A stretch of DNA of 64,000 nucleotides from Bryobacteraceae bacterium (GCA_025928545.1 JAICJH010000029.1:1-64000), one strand, 5' to 3'. Shown: positions 54,968-64,000, counted from the first letter of the stretch. Translations and numbers: made by a program. Notes: generated by a model from the letters alone, not told the origin.

Positions 54968-55364
54968 TGACCCAAAGTTGAGCGTCAATACGGGCGCTGA
55001 CCGAGCCGCCAAGATCGTCGTGGTACTCTCAAATGGTGCGCAAAGGCGCAGTTTGGCCCGCTTTCGAAGCAACAAAAGGCGATTAGAGCCGCAAAGTGGT
55101 TGACACGGTAGCGGTTTATTGGATAGAGTAGAGAAGTTTGGCTGTAGCTTTTTAAGCTTCTGGCTACCATCTCCGGCGTCGGAGATCCGGCCAGGGCGAG
55201 GTCCCGCTATCGGAACGAACCCGCTTCGTCGAGACAAGGACCTGTCCCAATAGCCTCCGCGGCAAGAAGTTCTCAAGCCGCTAATGGAATGACGCAGTGA
55301 TCTAAGGGTTGAGCCAGCAGTTGTTTAGCTGTGCCGATTCCTTGCCAAAAAGAAGGAAACGTAC
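54968..55364. other. Upstream region and structured leader of the str operon
   Basis: About 400 bases without a gene. It contains the promoter at 55100-55129 and a leader of about 230 bases with two clear hairpins: GTAGC/GCTAC (55144-55148 with 55163-55167) and ATCTCCG/CGGAGAT (55169-55175 with 55180-55186, loop GCGT). A further TGCGC/GCGCA stem lies at 55036-55050 before the promoter. Open frames on either strand have no protein-like character. Confidence 0.5.
55100..55129 (+). promoter_or_regulatory. Sigma-70-type promoter of the rpsL operon
   Basis: TTGACA (55100-55105) and TAGAGT (55124-55129) with an 18-base spacer. The predicted transcript starts near 55136, giving a leader of about 230 bases before rpsL. 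Confidence 0.6.
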
Positions 55365-55748
55365 GTGCCGACATTTAATCAACTTGTGCGCAAGGGGCGT
55401 AAAGCGCCCGCATGGAAGACGGCCAGCCCCGCATTACAGAGCTGCCCGCAGAAGCGTGGAGTTTGCACCCGCGTTTACACCTCGACTCCGAAAAAGCCGA
55501 ATTCGGCTCTCCGCAAAGTCGCCCGTGTCCGCCTGACCAATGGCATCGAAGTCACCACCTACATTCCGGGCGTTGGCCATAACCTGCAGGAACACTCGAT
55601 CGTGCTGATCCGCGGCGGCCGTGTGAAAGATCTTCCCGGCGTTCGTTATCACGTGGTTCGTGGTGCGCTCGATACTGCCGGCGTCGCCAACCGCAAACAG
55701 AGCCGTTCGAAATACGGGGCCAAGCGGCCTAAAGCCGCAACCAAGTAA
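55365..55748 (+). CDS. rpsL: 30S ribosomal protein S12
   Basis: 127 residues, GTG start after an AGAAGGAAA site. It has the universal S12 start [12 protein letters not shown], the [17 protein letters not shown] segment and the [21 protein letters not shown] loop. Both lysines whose mutation gives streptomycin resistance in other bacteria (in TPKKPNS and GRVKDLPG) are wild type. First gene of the str operon; rpsG follows 13 bases later. Confidence 0.98.
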   Translation: MPTFNQLVRKGRKAPAWKTASPALQSCPQKRGVCTRVYTSTPKKPNSALRKVARVRLTNGIEVTTYIPGVGHNLQEHSIVLIRGGRVKDLPGVRYHVVRGALDTAGVANRKQSRSKYGAKRPKAATK

Positions 55749-55761
55749 GGATTAGAGAAAT

Positions 55762-56235
55762 ATGCCAAGACGCAGAGGCGCTGAAAATCGAGAAGTGGTA
55801 GCGGATGCGATCTACGGATCCACGCTGGTCGAAAAGTTTGTCTGCTCGATGATGTGGGACGGCAAGAAGTCCACCGCGCAGAAGATTTTCTACACTTCGA
55901 TGAAGAAGCTCGAAGAGCGAGGCGGCGGCGAAGAGGCCATTAAGCTCTTCAAGAAAGCCGTGGAGAACGCCAAGCCGATGCTCGAAGTGAAAACTCGCCG
56001 GGTCGGTGGCGCGAACTATCAGGTGCCGATCGAAGTGCCCACCAATCGCCGCACCAGCCTGGCGATCCGGTGGATTCTGCTTAACGCCCGCGGCCGCGCC
56101 GAAAAAGGCATGGCGGACAAGCTGGCCAACGAACTCAACGATGCGGCAAACCTTCGCGGCGGCGCCATCAAAAAGCGCGATGACGTGCACCGCATGGCCG
56201 AAGCCAACAAGGCTTTTGCTCATTACCGCTGGTAA
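55762..56235 (+). CDS. rpsG: 30S ribosomal protein S7
   Basis: 157 residues. [20 protein letters not shown] and [23 protein letters not shown] match S7, the primary 16S 3'-domain assembly protein. ATG start, with a GATTAGAGAAA stretch before it. Between rpsL and fusA, in canonical order. Confidence 0.98.
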   Translation: MPRRRGAENREVVADAIYGSTLVEKFVCSMMWDGKKSTAQKIFYTSMKKLEERGGGEEAIKLFKKAVENAKPMLEVKTRRVGGANYQVPIEVPTNRRTSLAIRWILLNARGRAEKGMADKLANELNDAANLRGGAIKKRDDVHRMAEANKAFAHYRW

Positions 56236-56260
56236 CTGACGGAACAATTTTCGAAAACTA

Positions 56261-58345
56261 ATGCCACGCACTGTACCACTGGAGAAGATGAGGAATATCG
56301 GCATCGCTGCTCATATCGATGCCGGTAAAACCACCACTACGGAACGCATCCTGTATTACACGGGACGTTCGCACAAGATCGGCGAAGTCCATGAAGGCAC
56401 AGCCACCATGGACTGGATGGAACAGGAACAGGAACGCGGCATCACGATTACTTCCGCCGCCACCACTGCCTCCTGGCGCGACATGCAGATCAACATCATC
56501 GATACGCCCGGCCACGTGGATTTCACCGCCGAAGTGGAGCGTTCGCTGCGTGTTCTCGATGGCGCCGTCGCTGTGTTCGATGCCGTTGCCGGTGTTCAGC
56601 CTCAGTCGGAAACAGTATGGCGTCAGGCTGACAAATACAAAGTTCCACGCATTTGCTTCATTAACAAGATGGACCGTACGGGCGCCGATTTCTATCGCGC
56701 AGTCGATACCATCGTGGACCGTCTGAAGGCCCGCCCCGTTGCCATCCAGATTCCCGTAGGCGCCGAAGATCAGTTCAAGGGCGTTGTCGATCTGGTCAAA
56801 ATGAAAGCCGTTCTCTGGCGCGATGAAACCCTGGGCGCGCAGTTCGACGTTGTCGATATTCCGGCCGACCTGCTCGAAAAAGCTCAGTCCTACCGCGAGC
56901 AGATGATCGAAGCGGTCTCCGAATTCGACGACAAGCTCTTCGAAAAATTTATCGAAGGCCAGCCGTTGACCGAAGCTGAAATCGCAGCCGGCATCCGCAA
57001 GGCCACCATCGCACTGAAGATTTTCCCGGTAATCTGTGGTTCGGCCTTCAAGAACAAAGGTGTCCAGACCATGCTCGATGCAGTGGTCGACTACCTTCCC
57101 TCCCCTCTCGATATTCCCTCCGTCACCGGCACCGATATCGACGACAAGACCAAAATGATCGTCCGCAACGCTTCCGACACCGAACCGTTTGCGGCACTGG
57201 TCTTCAAGATCATGACCGATCCGTTCTCCGGTCAGTTGGCCTTCTTCCGCGTTTACTCGGGCAGAATGAGCGCAGGCGAATCGATCTACAACGTTGCCAA
57301 GGGCCGTAAAGAGCGTGTCGGACGTTTGATGCGCATGCACGCCAACAAGCGCGAAGACATTCAGGAAATCATGGCCGGCGACATCTGCGCGGCTGTTGGC
57401 CTCAAGACGATTTCCACGGGCGACACGATCTGCGACGAAAACAACCCGATCATTCTTGAAAAGATCGACTTCCCCACTCCTGTGATTCAGCTCGCAGTTG
57501 AGCCGAAGACCAAGGGCGACCAGGAAAAGATGGGCATGGCGATCGCCAAGCTCGCTCAGGAAGATCCCACGTTCCGCGTACAGACGGATCCCGAAACCGG
57601 CCAGACCATCCTCTCCGGCATGGGCGAACTGCACCTCGAAATCATTGTCGACCGCATGAAGCGCGAATTCGGCGTGGAAGCAAATGTCGGCAAGCCACAG
57701 GTCGCATATCGCGAAACCATCCGCACCACAGCGGAATACGATTACACCCACAAGAAGCAGACCGGCGGCAGCGGTCAGTACGCCCGCACCCAGCTCCGCG
57801 TGGAACCGAACAAGGACAAGGGTTTCGAATTCGTCAATGGCATTAAGGGTGGCAACATCCCGAAGGAATTCATTCCGGCCATTAATAAGGGCGTTATAGA
57901 AGCCCTCGAAGGTGGCATCCTGGCCAACTTCCCGATGGTGGATGTCAAAGTGACCGTCTTCGACGGTGCTTACCATGATGTCGACTCGTCGGAAATGGCG
58001 TTCAAGATCTGCTCTTCCATTTGCGTCAAGGAAGCCTGCCGTCGCGCCAAAGCAACACTGCTCGAGCCGATTATGTCGGTCGAAGTGGTGGTTCCGGACG
58101 AATACATGGGCTCGATCAACGGCGATCTGATTTCCCGCCGCGGTCAGCTCGAAGGCACGGAAATTCAGGGCACCACGCAAATTATCAAGGCCAGCGTACC
58201 GCTGAGCGAAATGTTCGGTTATGCGACCGAAATGCGTTCACGTACTCAGGGTCGCGGCAGTTTCACAATGCACTTCTCGCGTTACGAAGAAGTTCCCAAA
58301 AATGTTGGCGAAGAAATTATCGGCCGCGTTCAGGGTAAGGTTTAG
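56261..58345 (+). CDS. fusA: Translation elongation factor G
   Basis: 694 residues. G-domain motifs: [15 protein letters not shown] (G1), [11 protein letters not shown] (G2), DTPGHVDFT (G3) and [10 protein letters not shown] (G4); domains II-V follow with GMGELHLEI and the C-terminal [11 protein letters not shown]. It drives translocation on the ribosome. It follows rpsG by 25 bases and precedes tuf by 63. Confidence 0.98.
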   Translation: MPRTVPLEKMRNIGIAAHIDAGKTTTTERILYYTGRSHKIGEVHEGTATMDWMEQEQERGITITSAATTASWRDMQINIIDTPGHVDFTAEVERSLRVLDGAVAVFDAVAGVQPQSETVWRQADKYKVPRICFINKMDRTGADFYRAVDTIVDRLKARPVAIQIPVGAEDQFKGVVDLVKMKAVLWRDETLGAQFDVVDIPADLLEKAQSYREQMIEAVSEFDDKLFEKFIEGQPLTEAEIAAGIRKATIALKIFPVICGSAFKNKGVQTMLDAVVDYLPSPLDIPSVTGTDIDDKTKMIVRNASDTEPFAALVFKIMTDPFSGQLAFFRVYSGRMSAGESIYNVAKGRKERVGRLMRMHANKREDIQEIMAGDICAAVGLKTISTGDTICDENNPIILEKIDFPTPVIQLAVEPKTKGDQEKMGMAIAKLAQEDPTFRVQTDPETGQTILSGMGELHLEIIVDRMKREFGVEANVGKPQVAYRETIRTTAEYDYTHKKQTGGSGQYARTQLRVEPNKDKGFEFVNGIKGGNIPKEFIPAINKGVIEALEGGILANFPMVDVKVTVFDGAYHDVDSSEMAFKICSSICVKEACRRAKATLLEPIMSVEVVVPDEYMGSINGDLISRRGQLEGTEIQGTTQIIKASVPLSEMFGYATEMRSRTQGRGSFTMHFSRYEEVPKNVGEEIIGRVQGKV

Positions 58346-58408
58346 TTCGGAATCGGTAACACAGTTTTCAGCAGTTGACGGGTGGAGCTTTTCACAAAAA
58401 GGTGAACC

Positions 58409-59596
58409 ATGGCGAAAGAAAAATTTGACCGCAGCAAACCGCACGTAAACGTCGGCACGATCGGCCACATCGATCACGGCAAGACGACACTGACCGCAGC
58501 TATCACGAAGGTGCTGTCGAAGAACAATCCGAAAGCGATCTTCCGCTCGTTCGATTCAATCGACAACGCGCCGGAAGAAAAGGCCCGTGGTATCACGATC
58601 GCGGCCTCGCACGTGGAATATGAGACGAAGAATCGCCACTATGCCCACGTCGATTGCCCCGGCCACGCCGACTACATCAAGAACATGATCACCGGCGCCG
58701 CCCAGATGGATGGAGCGATTCTCGTAGTCGCCGCCACTGACGGCCCCATGCCGCAGACCCGTGAACACATTCTGCTGGCCCGTCAGGTCGGTGTGCCGTA
58801 CATCGTAGTCGCCATGAACAAGGTCGACATGGTGGACGATGCCGAACTGCTGGATCTGGTAGAGCTCGAAGTTCGCGAACTGCTGAAGAGCTACAAGTTC
58901 CCGGGCGACGATCTGCCTGTGGTGCGTGTTTCCGCTCTCGGCGCGCTCAACGGCGAAGCCCAGTGGGAAAAGACAGTCGAAGATCTGATGGCTGCCGTCG
59001 ACACCTACATTCCGGTTCCCGAACGCGTCATCGACAAGCCGTTCCTGATGCCGATTGAAGACATCTTCTCGATTCAGGGCCGCGGTACCGTTGTCACCGG
59101 ACGTATCGAACAGGGTATCTGCAAGGTTGGCGAGGAAATGGAAATTGTCGGTTTCCGCGACACCCGCAAGACGGTGGTCACGGGCGTCGAAATGTTCAAG
59201 AAGCTTCTGGACGAAGGCCGGGCGGGCGATAACGTCGGTCTGCTGCTGCGCGGTGTCGATAAAGACGACGTGGAGCGCGGACAGGTGATTGCGAAGCCGG
59301 GGTCGATCAAGGGCCATGCCAAATTCAAGGGCGAAGTATACGTGCTCTCGAAGGAAGAAGGCGGACGTCATACACCGTTCTTCAAGGGTTATCGGCCGCA
59401 GTTCTACTTCCGAACCACAGACGTGACGGGAGTGGCGCAGTTGCCGGAAGGCACCGAAATGGTGATGCCTGGCGACAATGTGAGCCTGGTTGTGGAGCTG
59501 ATTACGCCGGTCGCCATGGATAAGGGTCTGCGCTTCGCGATTCGCGAAGGCGGCCGTACTGTTGGCGCAGGCACGGTGGCGGAGATTCTGAGCTAA
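58409..59596 (+). CDS. tuf: Translation elongation factor Tu
   Basis: 395 residues. [40 protein letters not shown] and NKVDMVDD mark the GTPase domain; the beta-barrel domains end [21 protein letters not shown]. It delivers aminoacyl-tRNA to the ribosome. Good AAAAAGGTG ribosome binding site. Fourth gene of the str operon; rpmG follows rather than rpsJ. Confidence 0.98.
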   Translation: MAKEKFDRSKPHVNVGTIGHIDHGKTTLTAAITKVLSKNNPKAIFRSFDSIDNAPEEKARGITIAASHVEYETKNRHYAHVDCPGHADYIKNMITGAAQMDGAILVVAATDGPMPQTREHILLARQVGVPYIVVAMNKVDMVDDAELLDLVELEVRELLKSYKFPGDDLPVVRVSALGALNGEAQWEKTVEDLMAAVDTYIPVPERVIDKPFLMPIEDIFSIQGRGTVVTGRIEQGICKVGEEMEIVGFRDTRKTVVTGVEMFKKLLDEGRAGDNVGLLLRGVDKDDVERGQVIAKPGSIKGHAKFKGEVYVLSKEEGGRHTPFFKGYRPQFYFRTTDVTGVAQLPEGTEMVMPGDNVSLVVELITPVAMDKGLRFAIREGGRTVGAGTVAEILS

Positions 59597-59632
59597 GCCC
59601 GCCTCCGCGTGGATTAGCCAAAAAGGTTAAGT

Positions 59633-59785
59633 ATGCCAAGAGAAATCATCACGTTCCAGTGTTCGGAGTGCAAGAACCGGAACTACACGACCACAAAGAA
59701 TAAGAAGACGACCACAGAGCGTCTCGAAATGAAGAAGTTCTGCCCCTACTGCCGGAAGCACCATCCGCACAAGGAAACCAAGTAG
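59633..59785 (+). CDS. rpmG: 50S ribosomal protein L33
   Basis: 50 residues, short enough to be missed by length filters. [20 protein letters not shown] and [17 protein letters not shown] show the zinc-binding form with two CxxC motifs (residues 10-13 and 37-40). Found between tuf and tRNA-Trp, as in many bacteria; preceded by AAAAAGG. Confidence 0.96.
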   Translation: MPREIITFQCSECKNRNYTTTKNKKTTTERLEMKKFCPYCRKHHPHKETK

Positions 59786-59878
59786 GGTAAACTAATACTG
59801 CCTGCTCACCCCGAGACGTGGATCGGTCCGGTTCGCGAACGGGTTCAGGTTGGCGGTAGCGCCGTCCTGATGGAATTT

Positions 59879-59952
59879 AGGGGCGTAGGCTAACGGTAAA
59901 CCAGCGGTCTCCAAAACCGCCTTTGGGGGTTCGAATCCCTCCGCCCCTGCCA
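59879..59952 (+). tRNA. tRNA-Trp (CCA)
   Basis: 74 bases with encoded CCA. Acceptor arms AGGGGCG (59879-59885) and CGCCCCT (59942-59948); anticodon stem GCGGT/ACCGC enclosing CTCCAAA with anticodon CCA; T-arm GGGGG-TTCGAAT-CCCTC. Sits between rpmG and secE, the usual place in this gene block. Confidence 0.97.
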
Positions 59953-60016
59953 GACTTCCCGGATAATTCGAGAGCTGAGAAGAGACTTTAAGAAGAGATA
60001 GTAGGAACGCTAAGCC

Positions 60017-60247
60017 ATGGCTGACGAACTGGTAGTAAAGAAGGAAAGCTGGATCGAAAGCACGCGCGAATATCTGATCGATATTCGGGCGGAGATGAAG
60101 CGCGTGACATGGCCGAGCCGGGCGAAGGTGGAGTCCACCACCATCGTCGTCATCGTGAGCGTTTTTGCCTTTGCACTCTACTTCAAGTTCCTCGATACGG
60201 TCATCAACGCAACCGTGACGCGTGCCTACGAGTACCTGGTAAAGTAA
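60017..60247 (+). CDS. secE: Preprotein translocase subunit SecE
   Basis: 76 residues. The amphipathic helix EYLIDIRAEMKRVTWPSRAK followed by one transmembrane helix (TTIVVIVSVFAFALYFKFL) is the short, one-span form of SecE. It stabilises SecY in the translocon. nusG starts three bases after its last codon, the standard secE-nusG pair. Confidence 0.96.
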   Translation: MADELVVKKESWIESTREYLIDIRAEMKRVTWPSRAKVESTTIVVIVSVFAFALYFKFLDTVINATVTRAYEYLVK

Positions 60248-60249
60248 AG

Positions 60250-60915
60250 ATGCCCGAACCGGATTTCACGCCCGAACCCGAACAGCCGAACATGGCCGAC
60301 TTCTCCGACGCGGATGCCGCGCCGGCTGAACAGTCCGCTGAGCAGACAGAAGCCGGGCAGACCGAAGCCGACCTGCCGCCCGAAACCAAGCAGTGGTATA
60401 TCATCCACACCTATTCTGGTTTTGAACGCAAGGTTGCCGAGTCTCTGAAAACGCGCGCTGAAGCGTTCGGTTTCGATAACTCGATCGGCCAGATTCTGAT
60501 CCCGGAAGAAGAAGTGGTGGAATTGCGCAATGGTAAGAAGGTCACCAGCAAGCGCCTGCTCTATCCGGGTTATGTGGTCGTCCAGATGGATATGAACGAT
60601 GAGCTTTGGCATCGCGTGAAAGACACACCGCGCGTGACAGGCTTCGTCGGTGGCGGAACCACACCGGTGCCGCTGAGCGCCGACGAGATCAACAAGATGC
60701 TTTATCGTCAGACGACGAGCGCCGAAAGGCCGCGTCCGAAGATGAACTTTGAGAAGAACGAGACCGTACGTATTATCGACGGACCCTTCGCGAACTTCCA
60801 GGGTAAGGTGGATGAAATTAATCCGGAGCGCAATACGCTTCGCGTACTGGTCACGATTTTCGGCCGTGCGACTCCGGTGGAGCTGGACTTCCTGCAGGTG
60901 GAGAAGTCCTCGTAA
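60250..60915 (+). CDS. nusG: Transcription termination/antitermination protein NusG
   Basis: 221 residues from ATG 60250, two bases after the secE stop. An acidic, low-complexity N-terminal extension of about 45 residues precedes the NGN domain ([45 protein letters not shown]). The KOW domain follows ([21 protein letters not shown]). It couples RNA polymerase to Rho or the ribosome. The extension makes it longer than the ~180-residue norm. Confidence 0.97.
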   Translation: MPEPDFTPEPEQPNMADFSDADAAPAEQSAEQTEAGQTEADLPPETKQWYIIHTYSGFERKVAESLKTRAEAFGFDNSIGQILIPEEEVVELRNGKKVTSKRLLYPGYVVVQMDMNDELWHRVKDTPRVTGFVGGGTTPVPLSADEINKMLYRQTTSAERPRPKMNFEKNETVRIIDGPFANFQGKVDEINPERNTLRVLVTIFGRATPVELDFLQVEKSS

Positions 60916-60945
60916 GCTCAGGCGGAATTTAACAGAGAGAAATAT

Positions 60946-61374
60946 ATGGCAAAGAAAGTAACAGGTCAGGTTAAGCTGCAGATTCCCGCGGGTAAGGCCA
61001 CTCCGGCTCCCCCCGTCGGCACGGCGCTGGGTCCCCAGGGCGTCAACATCATGGAGTTTTGCAAGGCCTTCAACGCAAAGACATCGGCGAAGGATCAGGA
61101 AGGTCTTATCATCCCCGTGGTGATCACGATCTTTTCCGACCGTTCGTTCACATTCATCACGAAAACACCTCCGGTCCCGGTGCTGATCAAGCGCGCAGTC
61201 GGTGTGGCAAAGGGTTCGCCCGAGCCGCACAAATCCAAGGTCGGCAAGATCACCCTCAAGCAGGTCGAGGAAATCGCCAAAATCAAGATGCCGGATCTGA
61301 ACTGCTTCGATGTGGAAGCGGCGATGCGTTCGGTTAAAGGTACGGCCCGCTCCATGGGCATCGACGTCGTCTAG
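60946..61374 (+). CDS. rplK: 50S ribosomal protein L11
   Basis: 142 residues. [41 protein letters not shown] and [11 protein letters not shown] are characteristic. L11 forms the GTPase-associated centre and is needed for the stringent response. In most bacteria rplA follows directly; here a strong terminator begins 21 bases after the stop, and rplA, rplJ and rplL are absent from the window. Confidence 0.98.
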   Translation: MAKKVTGQVKLQIPAGKATPAPPVGTALGPQGVNIMEFCKAFNAKTSAKDQEGLIIPVVITIFSDRSFTFITKTPPVPVLIKRAVGVAKGSPEPHKSKVGKITLKQVEEIAKIKMPDLNCFDVEAAMRSVKGTARSMGIDVV

Positions 61375-61394
61375 TCAAATTGTTCAGGTAAACG

Positions 61395-61436
61395 AAACGG
61401 CGCCGAAGAGCAATCTTCGGCGCCGTTTTCATTTTT
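61395..61436 (+). terminator. Strong intrinsic terminator after rplK
   Basis: An almost perfect stem (AACGGCGCCGAAGA with TCTTCGGCGCCGTT; 61396-61409 and 61414-61427) with loop GCAA, followed by TTTTCATTTTT. It ends the secE-nusG-rplK transcript. Confidence 0.9.
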
Positions 61437-61473
61437 GCCCGTTATCTTTTCGTGATAACGCACGCAATCGCCC

Positions 61474-62229
61474 CTACCCGTGGAATCCGCTACCGATCAG
61501 CCAGAGCCCCGCAGCCGTCATCACCACGCCGCCGGGGCGCGCCACATATTGCGGCGCCAGTTTCTCGGCTAAGACAAACAGCGACAGAATAGCCACCCAA
61601 AGAAGATTCATCACACCTGCAACAAACAGAAGGATCATCACGGCCCAGCAGCAACCGAGGCAAAACCCACCGTGCTCCAGCCCCATTCGCAGCGCACCGA
61701 GCCTGCCGTTTCGCCATGAGGTCATCAGGAATTGCAGCGGATTGGCGCAACTCGTCAGACACTGCCGCTTCCATGGAGTAAACTGGAAGGCTCCGGCGCC
61801 GAGCAAAAGACCACCCGCGAAAAACGGCGTGGCACTGGCCATTGTCATCGACAGCAACTTCAGACCGGTCAGCCAGAATTGGATGGCCGTCGCCAACAGG
61901 CTGAACCCGGTCCATACGATGATGTACCCCGCGAGGAAAATGCTCACCGGCACGTAAGGATTGCCCTGCTGCCTTCTCCTGCGATTCACCTCGGTGAACA
62001 TCAGCACCATCGGCATCACGGACGGCAGCATCATCGCCGCCATCATGATCGACCACATGGCCAGCATCGTCATGAATCCAGGCAGATTCCAGAGCACTCC
62101 GGCTTTCATCCACCGGAAACAGTTCATCGTCCTCGCGTCGTGGAAAAGGTACCCCCACGCCGCGAGAGTAACTGCCACCATGCCCGCCGGTATTATTGAA
62201 CGATCGCCTGAAAGGCCGTCAGTTCGCAT
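61474..62229 (-). CDS. DUF2182 membrane protein (predicted metal-binding)
   Basis: 251 residues from ATG 62229, which overlaps the DUF1326 stop by 11 bases; ATG 62181 is a possible shorter start. About six transmembrane helices, with the family pattern MLAMWSIMMAAMMLPSVMPMVLMF (Met-rich), CLTSCANPLQFLM and MGLEHGGFCLGCCWAVMILLF. Met, Cys and His residues suggest copper or another soft metal. It is almost always paired with DUF1326, as here. Function not known. Confidence 0.85.
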   Translation of the reverse strand: MRTDGLSGDRSIIPAGMVAVTLAAWGYLFHDARTMNCFRWMKAGVLWNLPGFMTMLAMWSIMMAAMMLPSVMPMVLMFTEVNRRRRQQGNPYVPVSIFLAGYIIVWTGFSLLATAIQFWLTGLKLLSMTMASATPFFAGGLLLGAGAFQFTPWKRQCLTSCANPLQFLMTSWRNGRLGALRMGLEHGGFCLGCCWAVMILLFVAGVMNLLWVAILSLFVLAEKLAPQYVARPGGVVMTAAGLWLIGSGFHG

Positions 62230-62827
62230 ACCTGACGCTGGTGACAAACCCAGCCTTATCGGGCCAGGAGAAGCCCAGACCTTCGGTTCTGGCCTCGCAC
62301 ACCTTTCCCGAAACAACTTCCGCTCCCTTAAAAATGAACCCTGTCGCGTGCTCGATTCGAACACCTTCCTCTTCGCCGGTCACCGGGTTGCGGATGGGCT
62401 CAAGATCGATCCGCATGAGATCGCCTGCCTTCATCGAGCTGTTCTTTCCGTCAAGATGGAACTCAAAAGGGACATACTGCACGGGCAGGAACTTTGCGAA
62501 GGTCGTGACCAGTATTTCGAACGGCATACCACCCGCTTTGCCGCTGGTGATTTGCATGAGCGCGTCGCGCTGCTCCGGCGTTGCCCGTTCGTCGAACATC
62601 AGACCCACGGTGCCGTTACCGAGATGAATGGCTTTGGGCCATTCGGCGGCAAAACCGAAGGCGAGCCCGTCCAGACTCACGTCTCCGTATTTACCGCTAT
62701 TGATCTTCCACGCACCGGCACCGGAGCAATATCCCATGCTCGGTGGCGCCTGAAATTCGCAGGGGCAGCCATATTCGCAATTACATGCCTGCAGATAATC
62801 GGCTTCTAAGAACCACTTGGTGGACAT
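62219..62827 (-). CDS. DUF1326 domain protein
   Basis: 202 residues, ATG. The N-terminus WFLEADYLQACNCEYGCPCEF holds a CxCxxxCPC cluster typical of the family, followed by YCSGAGAWKINSGKYGDVSLDG and the C-terminal FSWPDKAGFVTSVRYAN. No signal peptide. The Cys-rich start suggests metal or thiol chemistry in partnership with the overlapping DUF2182 membrane protein. Confidence 0.85.
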   Translation of the reverse strand: MSTKWFLEADYLQACNCEYGCPCEFQAPPSMGYCSGAGAWKINSGKYGDVSLDGLAFGFAAEWPKAIHLGNGTVGLMFDERATPEQRDALMQITSGKAGGMPFEILVTTFAKFLPVQYVPFEFHLDGKNSSMKAGDLMRIDLEPIRNPVTGEEEGVRIEHATGFIFKGAEVVSGKVCEARTEGLGFSWPDKAGFVTSVRYAN

Positions 62828-62900
62828 ATACCCTCCTCCTATGAGGAAATTGTATCGTCATTTCCAGGCAGCGTGCAGGTGGGTACCGCCCGCGTGGTCT

Positions 62901-63686
62901 TCAGTTCGCCGCTGGCCGCTGCGCCCCTTCGACAACCATCGCCGGCATCGGAATCTTCTTTCCCTCCAGATGCAGGCCGATTTTCTGAAGCGCCGCGAAG
63001 ATATTCGGGCCCTCGGTATCGAACGGATCCTGAGCGCTCCCCTCGGGCGCATCCGGCCTTCGCCGCATCCCACCCACCTCGAACTGAAGATCATAGTTCC
63101 CCTTCAGTCCCGTCTGGTCCGAAACCGGAAGGGCGATTCCGATACCGCCGGTCGCCGGCAGTTGCTTGGCGAACTCGGCCATCGTGACATTCTGGCATTC
63201 GCGCCTTCTCATAGTCCCCTCGAGTTGCGTCCAGCGGCATTGAGAAGCTGCGCTGCCCGCACTCACCTGCGGTGGCTGCGCGCCCTTCGCCATTGTCAGG
63301 GCGTAGGCGTCCATTGGCTTGTCTTCCAGATGAATTGTCAGCCTGAAGCGATCCGACAGCAGCGTCTTCAGCATGGAGCGCAAGTCAGCATCCGGCGCTC
63401 CCGCGGGCGCTTTCGCGATGATGTCGAACCGATCCTCGCCAATCCATTTCGGCCCGCCCAAAATCATATCCTCCGTCACGCCATACGAGAACATGATGAG
63501 GTCCCGAAGGGTATAGCCTGGAACTTCGATACGCCCGCCGGGCAGCATCCTCCCCTTCCCTGCCTTGATCACGGCCGGATCGCTCGGCTTGATATCGGCC
63601 ACCTCGAACGCGGGAGTTTTTGGCGCCTGTGCCGGAAGGAATGTCGGGATAATCGCAAGAGCTGCCAGGATCGTATATCGTTTCAT
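62901..63686 (-). CDS. TIGR03435-family secreted protein
   Basis: 261 residues, ATG, signal peptide MKRYTILAALAIIPTFLPAQ. The family pattern is complete: FEVADIKPSDP, GRIEVPGYTLRDLIMFSYGV, GGPKWIGEDRFDIIAKAP, MLKTLLSDRFRLTIHLEDKPM, ALTMAKGAQPPQ and the C-terminal DQTGLKGNYDLQFE, FAALQKIGLHLEGKKIPMPAMVVEGAQRP. Known almost only from acidobacteria, where it is expanded; function unknown. A second copy lies directly upstream. Confidence 0.88.
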   Translation of the reverse strand: MKRYTILAALAIIPTFLPAQAPKTPAFEVADIKPSDPAVIKAGKGRMLPGGRIEVPGYTLRDLIMFSYGVTEDMILGGPKWIGEDRFDIIAKAPAGAPDADLRSMLKTLLSDRFRLTIHLEDKPMDAYALTMAKGAQPPQVSAGSAASQCRWTQLEGTMRRRECQNVTMAEFAKQLPATGGIGIALPVSDQTGLKGNYDLQFEVGGMRRRPDAPEGSAQDPFDTEGPNIFAALQKIGLHLEGKKIPMPAMVVEGAQRPAAN

Positions 63687-63740
63687 TTTCGTTTCCTCTC
63701 AGGCTTGATTACGCAGGTCGCCCGCACAGGGTTTACAGAA

Positions 63741-64000
63741 TCAGTTCCCACCTGGCCGCTGAGCGGCTTCGATGACAAAATACGACACTGGAACCTTTCG
63801 CGGCTCCAGACGCAGCCCGAGCTGTTGCAGGGCGCTGAACACCGATGGTCCGTCCGTATCGTTCCATGTGAGTTTGAAATTGTAAGCGCCGGAGAGTCCG
63901 GTTTCATCGGTTACGTTACCCGGACCGAATGTCGAAAGAAAAGATGCGAGGGCGGGCATTGAGACCTTGCGTGGAGCGATCGTGATCGTCGGACTAGCCT
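63741..64000 (-). CDS. TIGR03435-family protein, C-terminal part only (cut by window edge)
   Basis: The frame is open through the right edge (the visible part begins ASPTITIAPRKVSMPALASFL), so only the last ~85 codons are seen. GNVTDETGLSGAYNFKLTW, VFSALQQLGLRLEPRKVPVSYFVIEAAQRP match the C-terminus of the neighbouring TIGR03435 protein, i.e. a tandem paralogue. The ATG at 63959 is internal and not the start. Confidence 0.82.
   Translation of the reverse strand, partial: ASPTITIAPRKVSMPALASFLSTFGPGNVTDETGLSGAYNFKLTWNDTDGPSVFSALQQLGLRLEPRKVPVSYFVIEAAQRPGGN

Noticed and set aside
54962-55276. Minus-strand frames in the str upstream region
   Set aside because: They span the rpsL promoter and leader hairpins and have no protein-like features; no toxin or antitoxin similarity.
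56258-58180. 640-codon open frame antisense to fusA
   Set aside because: It mirrors the fusA codon pattern in a high-GC gene, has no family motifs and is rich in Asp/His/Gly/Phe in the way antisense frames are.

Overview
The window is a high-GC bacterial chromosome segment, most likely from an acidobacterium of the Solibacter/Bryobacter group. That placement is an inference. It rests on families expanded in that group: two tandem TIGR03435-type secreted proteins at the right edge, an Oar-like TonB-dependent receptor with an N-terminal carboxypeptidase-regulatory domain, a TIGR03436-type VWA protein, a TolB/TPR regulator-like protein, an ankyrin protein and many secreted hydrolases. No transposase, integrase, phage gene, CRISPR array or rRNA gene was seen. 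Both ends cut through genes.

Layout. 1-3.4 kb: a secreted esterase (5' truncated), a Tat-exported TIM-barrel protein and a diheme cytochrome c. 3.8-9.6 kb: a tightly packed housekeeping run larC-metG-tatD-polyprenyl synthase-SUMF protein with overlapping or nearly touching genes. 9.6-14.1 kb (minus): the classic rpmH-rnpA-yidD-yidC-jag(khpB)-mnmE cluster, with an odd rnpA that has no ordinary start codon. 14.4-17.6 kb: a lone Phd-type antitoxin, a SnoaL-like protein, an ankyrin protein and an LPMO-like secreted protein. 17.6-29.6 kb: YdcF, VWA protein, alpha/beta hydrolase, two-domain cupin-like protein, cytochrome P450, TolB/TPR protein and a very large PPi-type PEP carboxykinase-like enzyme. 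29.8-30.7 kb: three small co-directional genes of unknown role, including a 56-residue zinc-ribbon protein. 30.7-38.7 kb: Lhr helicase, YkgJ-type Fe-S/zinc protein, POT transporter, class V aminotransferase and EF-P. 38.7-43.1 kb: tRNA-Pro(CGG), an unusual SDR-like protein, a small membrane protein and a seven-heme cytochrome fused to TPRs. 43.2-46.8 kb (minus): the TonB-dependent receptor. 47.0-50.2 kb (minus): a flavin module (FMN-binding protein, ApbE flavin transferase, RnfD-like membrane protein) behind a DUF2911 protein. 50.3-54.3 kb: a MacA-like adaptor and two MacB/FtsX-type permeases with no ATPase gene. 54.2-54.95 kb (minus): a Phd/PIN toxin-antitoxin pair. 55.1-61.4 kb: rpsL-rpsG-fusA-tuf-rpmG-tRNA-Trp-secE-nusG-rplK, ended by a strong terminator right after rplK, with no rplA. 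61.5-64 kb (minus): DUF1326/DUF2182 pair and two TIGR03435 proteins.

Genes that plausibly work together: the ribosome and RNase P protein/membrane insertion cluster; the str/sec/nusG/L11 expression block; the flavinylation module, in which ApbE would attach FMN to the SGAT threonine of the neighbouring FMN-binding protein; the adaptor plus permease set; and the TA pair with its own operator. Points most worth attention are the rnpA/rpmH/yidD overlap, the compact flavin module with an RnfD homologue that lacks its own flavin motif, the TA operator that covers an extended -10 and the start codon of an apparently leaderless message, a PIN toxin missing one acidic residue, the SDR-like protein missing the catalytic tyrosine, and the rplK gene separated from rplA.
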